NCBI GenBank assembly: GCA_046329195.1
Contig: JAXLVB010000001.1
Coordinates: forward strand, 1,302,001-1,366,000
DNA length: 64,000 bases
Source: JAXLVB01 sp046329195
GTDB taxonomy: Bacteria; Bacteroidota; Bacteroidia; Cytophagales; Spirosomataceae
Direction: 5' to 3'
A program made the translations under genes and the position numbers. Shown one piece after another: positions 9,255-17,722 of this stretch (the first letter of the stretch is position 1; every line of letters starts with the position of its first letter). The notes beneath the pieces are model-generated. The model did no database searches and was not told where the DNA came from. It was given only the letters and a program-made list of their open reading frames with translations.

Positions 9255-10633
9255 TGAAAAATGACGCAGTGGTGGTAGGGCTTGATATCGGCACGACCAA
9301 AGTACGTGCCGTAGCTGGTAGGCTTACCGAAAACGAAGAGTTAGAAATAATGGGTGTTGGTGAGGCCAAGTCTGATGGGGTCATTCGTGGCTCTATCCAG
9401 AATACTGGTAGCACCACTCAGGCTATCAACAAGGCTATCAAGCAAGCTGGTGATCAAGCCAAAATCAACGTGCTGGGCGTTATTGTCAATGTGTCGGGTG
9501 CCAACGTACAGATACGGTCATTACCACAAGTCAAAACCATCACCCGAGATATTGTTACGGTAAATGATGTGGACGAAATCATTCGAGATGTTCGGAAAAC
9601 GGCTGGTTCGCTCGGGCGTTCTATCGTGCATGTATTGCCTCAAGAATATAGCCTCGGCGACGTGAGTACGCCTATTTTTGACCCTGTAGATTGGGACGGA
9701 ACCAAGCTCGAAGGAACTTTTAGAATTGTTTCGACCAGCGATAACGACCTCCAAAAAATCCAGCTTTGCCTACAGCGTTGTCAGCCGCATCCGCTTGATA
9801 GCGAGGAGCTTGTCTTGTCGCCGTTGGCGGCAAGTATGGCTGTTTTGTCAAACGAAGACCGCCGCCGAGGGGTTGCGTTGGTGGATATTGGCGGCAACTC
9901 AACCGAAGTAGTGGTGTATAGTGGTAACATCATTCGACACATTGCATTGATTCCGTGGGGGGGCAATTTGCTCACCAAAGACATCGAAAAAGGCTGCCGA
10001 GTGCTTGAAGAACAGGCCGAAAACCTCAAAGTAAAATTCGGAAAAGCACTTCAAAAAGACGTGCCTCTTAACGAATCGGTGGCTGTACAAGTAAAAGTAG
10101 GGCGCCCGCCAGAAGACATACTGCTCAAAAATATTGCTATCATTTTAGAGCAACGTCTGTTAGAACTGGCCGCATTGGTAGCCAACGAAATCAAAAAATC
10201 GGGCTACGAAGGCCGATTGTTCAACGGGATTGTACTCACCGGAGGCACGGCCAAATTACCCTTGATTGAAAAACTTTTTGAAGAAGTACTCGACGAATAC
10301 GTCTGGATAGGCAAGCCGACCCATCGGGTTTCGGGGGAGTCGGTCGGTAAAGTGCAAAGTCCAGAGTACGCTACGGCTGTCGGGTTGGTATGGCGAGGTT
10401 TTGAGGAGATTGACTCTCGTGAAGAAAAATATAAGGAGCTTCGAGGTGTGAAAATAGAAATAGTTCAGAAAGAACTACCCAAAAAGACGCCAACTACCAA
10501 CACACCTGTGGCACCAACGCCACCACCACCTCCTGCTCCGGAAGAAGAAAAGAAAAACATTATCCAGAAGCTGTTAAGCTGGGGTAAGGATATTTTGACC
10601 GATGACCGAGTAGGTGACTCCGATAAATATTAA
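9254..10633 (+). CDS. ftsA: Cell division protein FtsA
   Basis: Actin-like ATPase that tethers FtsZ filaments to the membrane. The 459-aa protein has the phosphate-1 motif VVGLDIGTTKVRAVAG at the N-terminus, an SHS2/1C region, phosphate-2 ALVDIGGNSTEVVVY and the adenosine motif GIVLTGGTAKLPLI. After the actin core comes a Pro/Thr-rich linker (with PTPPPPPAPEEE) and a terminal amphipathic helix around NIIQKLLSWGKDIL, which should be the membrane-targeting sequence. GTG at 9251 is also possible, but ATG 9254 overlaps the ftsQ stop in the classic TGATG form and gives a normal N-terminus. ftsZ begins 23 bases downstream. Confidence 0.96.
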   Translation: MKNDAVVVGLDIGTTKVRAVAGRLTENEELEIMGVGEAKSDGVIRGSIQNTGSTTQAINKAIKQAGDQAKINVLGVIVNVSGANVQIRSLPQVKTITRDIVTVNDVDEIIRDVRKTAGSLGRSIVHVLPQEYSLGDVSTPIFDPVDWDGTKLEGTFRIVSTSDNDLQKIQLCLQRCQPHPLDSEELVLSPLAASMAVLSNEDRRRGVALVDIGGNSTEVVVYSGNIIRHIALIPWGGNLLTKDIEKGCRVLEEQAENLKVKFGKALQKDVPLNESVAVQVKVGRPPEDILLKNIAIILEQRLLELAALVANEIKKSGYEGRLFNGIVLTGGTAKLPLIEKLFEEVLDEYVWIGKPTHRVSGESVGKVQSPEYATAVGLVWRGFEEIDSREEKYKELRGVKIEIVQKELPKKTPTTNTPVAPTPPPPPAPEEEKKNIIQKLLSWGKDILTDDRVGDSDKY

Positions 10634-10656
10634 GAAAATCCCTAATTCAACCCAAT

Positions 10657-12093
10657 ATGATGGAACTAAACGGCCGTTTTACATTTAAACCAACTAACCC
10701 CCTCAAAAACATCATCAAGGTGATCGGTGTAGGAGGGGGAGGAACCAATGCCGTTAACTACATGTATGAGCGGCAAATCAAAGACGTTGACTTTATCGTT
10801 TCTAATACCGACATCCAGTCGTTAGAAAGTAGCCCTGTGCCCGTTAAAATTCAGCTGGGTGAAAAGCTAACCGAAGGCTTGGGTGCAGGCACGTTTCCAG
10901 AGCAAGGTCGCAAAGCCGCTGAGGAGAGTGTAGAGCAAATTCGGAAGATTTTGTTAGGCTACGATCCCGCCAATCCGCCCGAAGATGCTATTGTTGAAGA
11001 CCCCGAAACCAAAAAGCCTAAGCTGAAACCCCGAACCAAAATGCTCTTCATCACGGCAGGAATGGGTGGAGGCACAGGTACGGGTGCAGCGCCGGTGATT
11101 GCCCGTATTGCGAGCGAATACGAAATCCTGACCGTAGCTATTGTGACAAAACCCTTTGAGTTTGAAGGGCCAGAGAAGCTCAATCAAGCCGAAGAAGGCA
11201 TCAAAGTATTAGAGAAATTTTGTGATACCGTACTGGTGATTCTCAACGAAAAATTACTAACTGCAGAATTTAAAAAACTCAAAAAAAGCAAAGCTTTTGA
11301 GCAAGCCGATGAGGTTTTGGCCAAAGCTGCCAAGAGTATTGCCGAGGTAATTACGATGCCCGGTAAGGTCAACGTGGATTTTATGGATGTTAAAATGGTG
11401 CTCGAAGACGCTGGTAAAGCCCTGATGGGCTCTGCCGAAGCCACAGGCGATGACCGTGCGCTGAAAGCCATCGAAGAAGCCTTATCGTCGCCGTTGTTAG
11501 AGAGTCAAGACATTCGGAATGCTCAACGGGTGTTGTTCACCATGGCTTACAGCCACGAATATGAAATCACGATGGAGGAACAAGGCGTTATTACCGAATA
11601 CATCAAGCAAAAAATTGGAGGAGTAGTACCTATTGCCAAAAACGGTGATATTTTTGATGATGAACTTGGCGAAACCCTTCGGATTACCATTGTGGCAGCA
11701 GGATTTGGCAAGAAAAAACCAGAAGAAAACGCTATAGAGGTAACAAAATCGACCGATACAGAGGTTAATACCACAACGAGCCAATCGTCAAACTCACAAG
11801 AAAAAGAAGTAAAGGAAACAATACAAGAAGAGCCAAGCGACGATGGCACCGAAGAACTACCTACCACAACGCCGCCCGTATTTATACCAGAACCTGAACC
11901 CGAGGTGAAAGTGTATGAATACCTAGATATTAGTCGGAGCGAGCGGATTGCCAAGATGAAGGCAATTTTTGCCAATAAACCACAACCAACCCCCGAAATG
12001 GAGGAAATACCGACGTTTCAACGGTACGATGTCAAATTGGTCTCCTTGCAAGACATCCAAGACGAATTGGTGCGTTATTCGCTCAATGAATAG
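10657..12093 (+). CDS. ftsZ: Cell division protein FtsZ
   Basis: Tubulin-like GTPase forming the division ring. The 478-aa protein has the nucleotide loop VIGVGGGGTNAVN (22-34), SNTDIQSL (49-56), the tubulin signature GGGTGTG (137-143), the TKPFEFEGPEKLNQAEEG segment and the T7-loop-like NVDFMDVK. After the core there is an acidic, Thr/Pro/Glu-rich linker of roughly 100 residues and a C-terminal tail including IPTFQRYDVKL, presumably the FtsA-binding peptide. Odd feature: about 20 extra residues rich in Pro, Lys and acidic residues (about 101-126) come just before the strand leading into GGGTGTG. It is the last gene of the cluster and is followed 11 bases later by an AlkD-like gene. Confidence 0.97.
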   Translation: MMELNGRFTFKPTNPLKNIIKVIGVGGGGTNAVNYMYERQIKDVDFIVSNTDIQSLESSPVPVKIQLGEKLTEGLGAGTFPEQGRKAAEESVEQIRKILLGYDPANPPEDAIVEDPETKKPKLKPRTKMLFITAGMGGGTGTGAAPVIARIASEYEILTVAIVTKPFEFEGPEKLNQAEEGIKVLEKFCDTVLVILNEKLLTAEFKKLKKSKAFEQADEVLAKAAKSIAEVITMPGKVNVDFMDVKMVLEDAGKALMGSAEATGDDRALKAIEEALSSPLLESQDIRNAQRVLFTMAYSHEYEITMEEQGVITEYIKQKIGGVVPIAKNGDIFDDELGETLRITIVAAGFGKKKPEENAIEVTKSTDTEVNTTTSQSSNSQEKEVKETIQEEPSDDGTEELPTTTPPVFIPEPEPEVKVYEYLDISRSERIAKMKAIFANKPQPTPEMEEIPTFQRYDVKLVSLQDIQDELVRYSLNE

Positions 12094-12104
12094 TAGAGAA
12101 AAAT

Positions 12105-12806
12105 ATGTTAGCAACCTTACAAGAAGCCTTACAAAATGCCGCCAACTCAGAAAGGGCGGCATTTGCTTTGCGGTACTTCAAAGCAGGCAAAGGTGAATAC
12201 GCCGAGGGCGACGTTTTCTTGGGAATAACCAATCCAGCTTTACGAGCAACGATTAAACCCTATACTAACCTTTCGTTTGAAGAACTACAGGAACTACTGA
12301 ATTCGCCTTGGCATGAGTATCGCATGGCTGCTTTGTTGATTTTGGTACGTCAGTACCAAAAAGGAGCGCTCCAACATCGCCGCCATGTGGTAGAATTTTA
12401 CCTCGCCAACGTAACTCGCATCAACAACTGGGATTTGGTAGATTGTTCGGCAAGAGATATTTTAGGCGCTTATTTGTTTGATAAAGACCGAAGTATTCTC
12501 TTCGATTTGGCACAAACCAATCACCTTTGGAGTCAGCGGATTGCCATTATCGCTACAGCATTTTTTATCCAAAAAAGCCAATTTGACGAAACGCTGGCAC
12601 TGTGTGAGTATTTTCTGACCCATAAGCACGACCTTATCCACAAAGCTACAGGCTGGATGCTTCGTGAAGTAGGAAAAAAAGACGGCGCACCCTTGAGGCG
12701 ATTCCTCAATCTGTATGCATCACAGATGCCCCGCACCATGCTTCGGTATGCGATAGAAAAATTTCCCGAACTGGAGCGTTTAAAATACCTAAAAGGAGAG
12801 CTTTGA
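12105..12806 (+). CDS. DNA alkylation repair protein, AlkD-like HEAT repeats
   Basis: The 233-aa protein is predicted to be all-helical and resembles the AlkD family of HEAT-repeat DNA glycosylases, which remove bulky or cationic alkylated bases. Visible family-type segments are ALRYFKAGKGEYAEGDVFLG at the N-terminus, LLNSPWHEYRMAALLILV, NNWDLVDCSARDILG, SQRIAIIATAFFI and TGWMLREVGKKD. The W-D pair in NNWDLVD matches the AlkD region where aromatic and Asp residues contact DNA. It starts 11 bases after ftsZ and is probably transcribed with it. The substrate is inferred from family only. Confidence 0.85.
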   Translation: MLATLQEALQNAANSERAAFALRYFKAGKGEYAEGDVFLGITNPALRATIKPYTNLSFEELQELLNSPWHEYRMAALLILVRQYQKGALQHRRHVVEFYLANVTRINNWDLVDCSARDILGAYLFDKDRSILFDLAQTNHLWSQRIAIIATAFFIQKSQFDETLALCEYFLTHKHDLIHKATGWMLREVGKKDGAPLRRFLNLYASQMPRTMLRYAIEKFPELERLKYLKGEL

Positions 12807-12819
12807 GCTTTTTTACTGG

Positions 12820-13470
12820 TTATATTTTCTGCTCAGTAACGGCCATTTTTACCAATTCGGCGGTGTTTTTTGCCTTCGTTTTGCGAATAATGTTGGCTCG
12901 GTGATTCGAAACCGTTCGGACACTCAAGTTGAGTGTATCAGCAATTTCCTGACTACTTAGCCCATCGGCCAGAAACTTCAAGATTTGGCGCTCTTTTTTA
13001 GAAAGTTTGGCTAATTTTTTCTCTTCTTCTACCGAAGGCTTCGACTTGTTAAGTAACGCCTCCGCTAACAAACTGGCTACACTCGACGGAAAGTATTTGT
13101 CGCCACTGGCCACTTTTCGAATCGCCTGCAAAATCTCCTCCCGACTCATGTCTTTGAGCAAATACCCCGCCGCACCGCTTTCTACGGCTTTTACCACGTA
13201 ATCTTGGTTGTGATGCATCGAAAAAATGAGTGTTTTGCTTTTGGGGTACCGCTCCGAAATCTCTCTGGCCGCCTCGATACCCGTCATTACTGGCATCGAA
13301 ATGTCTAATAGCACTACGTCTGGTGAGTGAAGAGCCACTTGCTCGATAGCCTCTTGGCCATTGGACGCCTCTGCCACTACAACAAGATCTGATTCATCTT
13401 CAAACAAAGCCAATAACCCTTTCCGAACAATGGCGTGGTCATCGGTAATTAATAATTTTATGGTTTTCAT
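12820..13470 (-). CDS. NarL/LuxR-family response regulator
   Basis: DNA-binding response regulator of 216 aa. The receiver domain (about 1-120) has the acidic pair in ITDDHA, the phosphoacceptor Asp in VVLLDISMP and the Lys in YLLKDMS. The LuxR-type helix-turn-helix (about 148-210) reads LSKKERQILKFLADG, then SSQEIADTLNLSVRTVSNHR. It starts four bases after the histidine-kinase stop, so the two form a cognate pair in one operon. Target genes are unknown; the crotonase gene divergent from the kinase is one possibility. Confidence 0.93.
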   Translation of the reverse strand: MKTIKLLITDDHAIVRKGLLALFEDESDLVVVAEASNGQEAIEQVALHSPDVVLLDISMPVMTGIEAAREISERYPKSKTLIFSMHHNQDYVVKAVESGAAGYLLKDMSREEILQAIRKVASGDKYFPSSVASLLAEALLNKSKPSVEEEKKLAKLSKKERQILKFLADGLSSQEIADTLNLSVRTVSNHRANIIRKTKAKNTAELVKMAVTEQKI

Positions 13471-13474
13471 ACAT

Positions 13475-14917
13475 TTATTTGGTCTCAGTCACAGGCAATT
13501 TAACAGAAATTTGCGTACCTTTTCCGTGTTTCGCCAAAATCTTACATTCGCCCCCCAACAAACGTGCCCGTGTGCGGATATTATTCAGGCCGTTTCCGCT
13601 GAGTTCTTGTTTGGGCTGAGCCTGTATTTTTCGCAAACTAAACCCTTTTCCATCATCTTGAATTTTTAGCAAAATTATAGGACCTTGTTGCTCTAACGTA
13701 ATGATAATTTGCGTAGCGTCGGCGTGTTTTAGCGAGTTAGTGAGGGCTTCTTGCGTAATCCTATAAATACCAATTTCGGTAGGTTCGGCTAGTCGTTTGA
13801 GGGGTAAGTTGGCGTGGAGTTTTACCTCAATGCCTACTGTTTTTTGCGTTTGTTCACATAGTAATCGCAAAGCAGCAACAACCCCAAAGTCACTGAGTAC
13901 CGAGGGCATGAGATTAAACGAAACGTTTCGTGTGGCTTCTATCGTTTCGCTGACCAACCGCCGTAGCTCCTCATAGTTACGCTGTTGTTTTTCATTAACA
14001 AACCCCACGCTCCCCAGTTTCTCCGTATGCAGCTTGAGTGCCGTTAGCATTTGACCAATACCATCGTGAATTTCACGAGAAATACGCCCCCGTTCCCGTT
14101 CTTGGCCTTCGAGTAGTGCCCCCGTCCGAATAGTATCTTCGGCCATTTGGAGCTGGAACTTTTCCTCCGTTGTCTTCACGAGCGACTCTTGGGTATGCCG
14201 TAACGATTCGTTGCTTTCTTGCAAGTCAGCTTCTGATTTGACCAAGCGCTTGATGATGGCTTGGGTGTAAGTAACAATGGGTCTAAACACAAACAACCCT
14301 TCCAGAAAAAGTACAATAAATGTCACGACTGTAATCATGAACTCAATGTTTCTGACTCGATCTACTCGTTGCTTGGTTTCGATATCGTACTGAAACACAA
14401 TCGCATCCATTTGTTTTAGAAAAGCCTGCTCGTGTTTTAGCACCTGTTGGAGCCAATCTTGAAGGGGTGAAGGTGCCGCTTGAAGACCATTGATGGCTCG
14501 TTCGGTGGTAGCAAAATCGGTATAAAGAGCCTGAAACGACGGTTCTAGTTGGACAAACATGTCGTTGAGCCGTTGGCTGTTTTGAGGATGAATCAGCGAT
14601 TTGCCCACGGGTAATTGCCCATCTCGAAGCCCATTGTGGCATTGCCTCCAAAGCTCCAATTGTGGTTCAAAATCAGAGAGTTCCGACGAAATACGAAGGT
14701 CACTATGTTGAAAAAAAAGTAATAACCGTTTGGTGAGGCGTTGGCTCAGCATCCGCTGTCGCCCAGCAATGTTAATAACTCTGGAGTCGTCGAGTAAACT
14801 GGAGAAGGACGATTGTACTAAGATTTGACCCGACAAGGATAGAATCCCCACGGCCGTGAGGGCGGCTATGTAGTACCGAGTGAGCCGTTTGGCAACTTGA
14901 CTGTCTAAATTTTCCAA
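13475..14917 (-). CDS. NarX-like sensor histidine kinase with PilJ-type sensor
   Basis: Inner-membrane HisKA_3/HPK7 kinase of 480 aa. It has one membrane helix near residues 16-34 and another near 190-212, flanking a periplasmic helical domain that opens with INIAGRQRMLSQRLTKR, the motif of the type IV pili methyl-accepting N-terminal (PilJ) family also related to NarX-type sensors. A coiled coil (about 220-270) precedes the phosphoacceptor segment REIHDGIGQMLTALK. The ATPase domain shows LTNSLKHADAT, IQDDGKGFSL and GNGLNNIRTRA. The start must be the TTG at 14917 or a close non-ATG codon, because an in-frame TGA lies three codons upstream and the first internal ATG would remove helix 1. The signal sensed is unknown. 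Confidence 0.9.
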   Translation of the reverse strand: MENLDSQVAKRLTRYYIAALTAVGILSLSGQILVQSSFSSLLDDSRVINIAGRQRMLSQRLTKRLLLFFQHSDLRISSELSDFEPQLELWRQCHNGLRDGQLPVGKSLIHPQNSQRLNDMFVQLEPSFQALYTDFATTERAINGLQAAPSPLQDWLQQVLKHEQAFLKQMDAIVFQYDIETKQRVDRVRNIEFMITVVTFIVLFLEGLFVFRPIVTYTQAIIKRLVKSEADLQESNESLRHTQESLVKTTEEKFQLQMAEDTIRTGALLEGQERERGRISREIHDGIGQMLTALKLHTEKLGSVGFVNEKQQRNYEELRRLVSETIEATRNVSFNLMPSVLSDFGVVAALRLLCEQTQKTVGIEVKLHANLPLKRLAEPTEIGIYRITQEALTNSLKHADATQIIITLEQQGPIILLKIQDDGKGFSLRKIQAQPKQELSGNGLNNIRTRARLLGGECKILAKHGKGTQISVKLPVTETK

Positions 14918-15013
14918 TATGAATCAAAAATTTTGTATGTTTGAAAAACTACAATCGGTTGATTTTACCGAAAATTAGAGGCATAGTAGTTAAAATTGAG
15001 AAAAAATAAGTAA

Positions 15014-15835
15014 ATGCTCTATACTTCTCAACAAACGGAAGATATTTTTCAACAAAAATTTGCCCACTTGTTGGTAGATTTGACCAACCACGTCTTGACC
15101 CTAACTCTACACCGGCCTGAGAAAAAGAATGCTCTGAATCCGACATTGCTTAACGAGTTTGCTTATGCCATGCACTTTGCTCGTTGTTCGGATGAGGTGT
15201 GGGTAGTGGTTCTAAAAGCCAGTGGCGATGTATGGTGTGCTGGCATGGATTTGAGAGCCTTAGCTGGCCAGTTGCAAGCAAGCGACTCTACCGTACCGCC
15301 CCCCAAAGGAGCAGTTGTATTGGGCGATTTGATGGCTAATCTGCACAAACCCTGTATTGCCCAAGTCCATGCACCTGTATATGCAGGAGGTTTTTTGATA
15401 GTGGGAGGCTGCACACACGTGATAACCTCCGAAAAAGCGCTATTCAGCTTACCAGAAGTCAAACGAGGGCTGTTTCCGTTTCAGGTAATGAGTACTTTGG
15501 TGCAGTTAATGCCCGCCCGAAAAGCCTTAGATTGGTGCATGCGGGGCAAAACACTCACCGCTCACGAAGCGCACGAAGTAGGTTTAGTCACAGAAGTAGT
15601 AGTAGAAGAAGCCTTGGTCAAAGCGGTAAAAACGCTGGTAGATGACCTTCTTCAGTACTCGCCCACGGCGATTCGGATGGGCTTAGAAGCCTATCATGCT
15701 TTACTGCAATTGCCTCAATCGGAGCAACATACGTTTTTGTACGCCCAATTTGCGGCGATTCAACAAACGGCAGATGCCAAAGAAGGAATGGCAGCCTTTA
15801 ACGAAAAACGCAAACCGAATTGGACGGGAAGGTAA
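15014..15835 (+). CDS. Enoyl-CoA hydratase/isomerase (crotonase) family protein
   Basis: Single-domain crotonase of 273 aa. The fold signature is visible as LHRPEKKNALNPTLL, the oxyanion-hole segment ASGDVWCAGMDLRALAG, and a second region around CIAQVHAPVYAGGFLIVGGC and FSLPEVKRGLFPF. The usual catalytic acidic residues of hydratases are not obvious, so isomerase, hydratase or another CoA-ester activity cannot be separated. It is divergent from the two-component operon across 96 bases. A TATGTTTG element at 14936-14943, matching TAnnTTTG, could serve it. Confidence 0.85.
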   Translation: MLYTSQQTEDIFQQKFAHLLVDLTNHVLTLTLHRPEKKNALNPTLLNEFAYAMHFARCSDEVWVVVLKASGDVWCAGMDLRALAGQLQASDSTVPPPKGAVVLGDLMANLHKPCIAQVHAPVYAGGFLIVGGCTHVITSEKALFSLPEVKRGLFPFQVMSTLVQLMPARKALDWCMRGKTLTAHEAHEVGLVTEVVVEEALVKAVKTLVDDLLQYSPTAIRMGLEAYHALLQLPQSEQHTFLYAQFAAIQQTADAKEGMAAFNEKRKPNWTGR

Positions 15836-15849
15836 TAGGATGCTAGCTC

Positions 15850-16521
15850 TCAATAAGGCACTTCCGTAATTTTTTGGCCTTTGGTTAGCTTCTCAAAATA
15901 CTTACAAAAAGGAGTGAGTTCGCAGGTAGTGCATTTGGGGTTGCGAGCCACACACACATAGCGTCCGTGCAGAATCAACCAATGGTGCGCTCGGGCTACC
16001 AAGTCTTGCGGAATATGCTTGACGAGTTCTTTTTCGACCGCAAGCGGTGTAGTAGCCTTGGCTGGCACCAAGCCTAAGCGATGTGAAGTACGAAACACAT
16101 GGGTATCTACCGCCATGGCTGGCTGATTAAAGATTACCGACGCAATCACATTGGCTGTTTTGCGACCTACACCAGGCATTTTTTGGAGTTCGTCAATGCT
16201 GGCAGGGACTTCAGAGCCGTAATCATTGACCAACATCCGAGCCATACCTACTAAGTGCTTCGACTTGTTGTTGGGATACGATACACTTCGGATGTAGGTA
16301 AATACCTCTTCAGCGGTACTAGCTGCCAATGACTCAGGCGTAGGAAATCGCTCAAACAGGGCTGGCGTAATCTGATTGACCCGTTTGTCGGTGCATTGAG
16401 CCGACAAAATCACCGCTACCAACAGTTCGTACGGATTGGCATAGGAAAGCTCTGTTTCGGCAGTAGGAAACTTCTCAGAAAAATACTCGATAAGGTGGCG
16501 ATAGCGGTCTTTTTTCAGCAT
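15850..16521 (-). CDS. nth: Endonuclease III (DNA glycosylase/AP lyase)
   Basis: Base-excision repair enzyme that removes oxidised pyrimidines and nicks at AP sites. The 223-aa protein has the helix-hairpin-helix MPGVGRKTANVI with the catalytic Lys, the catalytic Asp in MAVDTHVFR, and the C-terminal 4Fe-4S motif with spacing C-x6-C-x2-C-x5-C (CVARNPKCTTCELTPFC). The frame is open back to 16596, but the extension is unlike the family and would run through a strong hairpin (16544-16573) that looks like the terminator of the upstream sigma operon. I therefore take the ATG at 16521. Confidence 0.95.
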   Translation of the reverse strand: MLKKDRYRHLIEYFSEKFPTAETELSYANPYELLVAVILSAQCTDKRVNQITPALFERFPTPESLAASTAEEVFTYIRSVSYPNNKSKHLVGMARMLVNDYGSEVPASIDELQKMPGVGRKTANVIASVIFNQPAMAVDTHVFRTSHRLGLVPAKATTPLAVEKELVKHIPQDLVARAHHWLILHGRYVCVARNPKCTTCELTPFCKYFEKLTKGQKITEVPY

Positions 16522-16543
16522 GTGGGGCAACAAAAAGATACAA

Positions 16544-16573
16544 CTCCGCCAAAATCGGAGCATTTTGGCGGGG
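16544..16573 (-). terminator. Intrinsic terminator of the ECF sigma operon
   Basis: CCGCCAAAAT (16546-16555) and ATTTTGGCGG (16562-16571) form a perfect 10-bp stem with a 6-base loop, extendable by a G·T and a C-G pair. Read on the minus strand it is followed by a T-rich run. It lies between the small sigma-partner gene and nth, and it decides the nth start. Confidence 0.75.
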
Positions 16574-16605
16574 CTGTAAATAAGAAAACCAATCAAAACT
16601 ACTTC

Positions 16606-16854
16606 TTAAACAGAAATAGACGTTGATTGGTTTTCGGAAAAGTTGCGTGAAAAAGCTAAAATCTTATCAACTGATCGGTCAGAAGGTTGCATACGGACTT
16701 TGTCCATTCCTTCTTTCAAATCGGCGATGTCCAAGTAGAACATCAGCAAGTCAGTGTCTTCGATGAGGGCTTCCTCGATTAGCTGGTTTTCTTCGTCGGT
16801 GGTTTCGTCATAGACATACCGAACGATGTCATTTTGTGTAAAGGTTTGTATCAT
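16606..16854 (-). CDS. Small acidic protein overlapping the ECF sigma gene (possible sigma partner)
   Basis: An 82-aa acidic, helix-rich protein (for example DETTDEENQLIEEALIEDTD) with no signal peptide, membrane helix or zinc motif. It begins inside the sigma-factor gene, overlapping it by 26 bases, which implies co-transcription and probably coupled translation. Gene order is that of sigma/anti-sigma pairs, but the usual ZAS or membrane anti-sigma features are absent. I recognise it only as a small protein of the kind seen after this sigma factor in Cytophagales. A modulatory role is inference. Confidence 0.7.
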   Translation of the reverse strand: MIQTFTQNDIVRYVYDETTDEENQLIEEALIEDTDLLMFYLDIADLKEGMDKVRMQPSDRSVDKILAFSRNFSENQSTSISV

Positions 16855-17431
16855 AGTTTAGGTGCGAATGTTTACCCATCATTTTACGCAAATTGATGAG
16901 AGCATAACGCATCCGTCCCAAAGCGGTATTGATACTCACGCCGGTAGCATCGGCAATTTCTTGAAAACTCATGTCTTCGTAGTGTCGCATTACCAACACT
17001 TCCCGCTGCGGGTCAGGCAGGCGTTTGATGAGTTCACGCAGGTGCTCGTGTGTTTCATGCTTGATTTGCATCCCTTCGTACGAGTCTTCAGCAAAGTCAA
17101 GGGTATTGAACACGCTGCTACCGTCTTCGAACACTACTTCGGGGTAGCGTTTGTCTCGACGGAAATAATCAATGGCCAAGTTGTGAGCGATTCGGATAAT
17201 CCACGGAAGGAACTTGCCTTCTTCGTTGTATCTTCCTGATTTCAAAGTCTCTACGGCTTTGATGAAGGTGTCTTGCATGAGGTCTTCGGCAATGTAGGTA
17301 TCCTTTACTATCAGATAGATAGTAGTATATACTTTTGATTTGTACCGATTGACGAGATGTTCGAAAGCACGTTCATTACCACGGATGTAAAGCGATATAA
17401 GCTCACTATCGCTAAGTTGGATTTTTGCCAT
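16829..17431 (-). CDS. RNA polymerase sigma factor, ECF (sigma-70) family
   Basis: A 200-aa ECF sigma factor directing RNA polymerase to a specific promoter set. Region 2 spans about residues 25-95 (AFEHLVNRYKSKVY, DLMQDTFIKA, FLPWIIRIAHNLAIDYFRRD), and region 4 about 135-185 (RLPDPQREVLVMRHYEDMSF, then QEIADATGVSINTALGRMR). A 40-residue acidic linker (with FEDGSS and FAEDSYEG) separates them. The start ATG is at 17431. The 291 bases upstream carry no exact TAnnTTTG element. The nearest partner candidate is the overlapping 82-aa protein. Confidence 0.93.
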   Translation of the reverse strand: MAKIQLSDSELISLYIRGNERAFEHLVNRYKSKVYTTIYLIVKDTYIAEDLMQDTFIKAVETLKSGRYNEEGKFLPWIIRIAHNLAIDYFRRDKRYPEVVFEDGSSVFNTLDFAEDSYEGMQIKHETHEHLRELIKRLPDPQREVLVMRHYEDMSFQEIADATGVSINTALGRMRYALINLRKMMGKHSHLNYDTNLYTK

Positions 17432-17722
17432 TTCTTGTTTCCAATTAGTTAACGTAGAGCTTTATGCCATATTGTGCCTCCTATTGTGATTTTTTTTAGG
17501 ATCCGTGATATTTTGTTGAAGTTGAGACCAAAGATGTTGGGTTCTGCTTTAATTTCCAAATCTTAGCTCGAAATTTTTTAAGGGATTAACAAAATTTTAA
17601 CAAATTTTAATGATTTTCAGCCGAATACTATATGGATAAATAGATGGTTTTCAATGGATTCTTTTTTTAGGTGAAGTTGTTCTCAACACACCAATTAACC
17701 TGATACTGTACAATAACGGTAA
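17432..17722. other. Intergenic region between ECF sigma gene and thioesterase gene
   Basis: These 291 AT-rich bases must hold the sigma operon promoter (minus strand) and the end of the downstream-facing thioesterase gene, which also reads leftwards. I see A/T tracts (about 17570-17620) but no exact consensus promoter, no strong hairpin and no credible small ORF. Confidence 0.4.
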
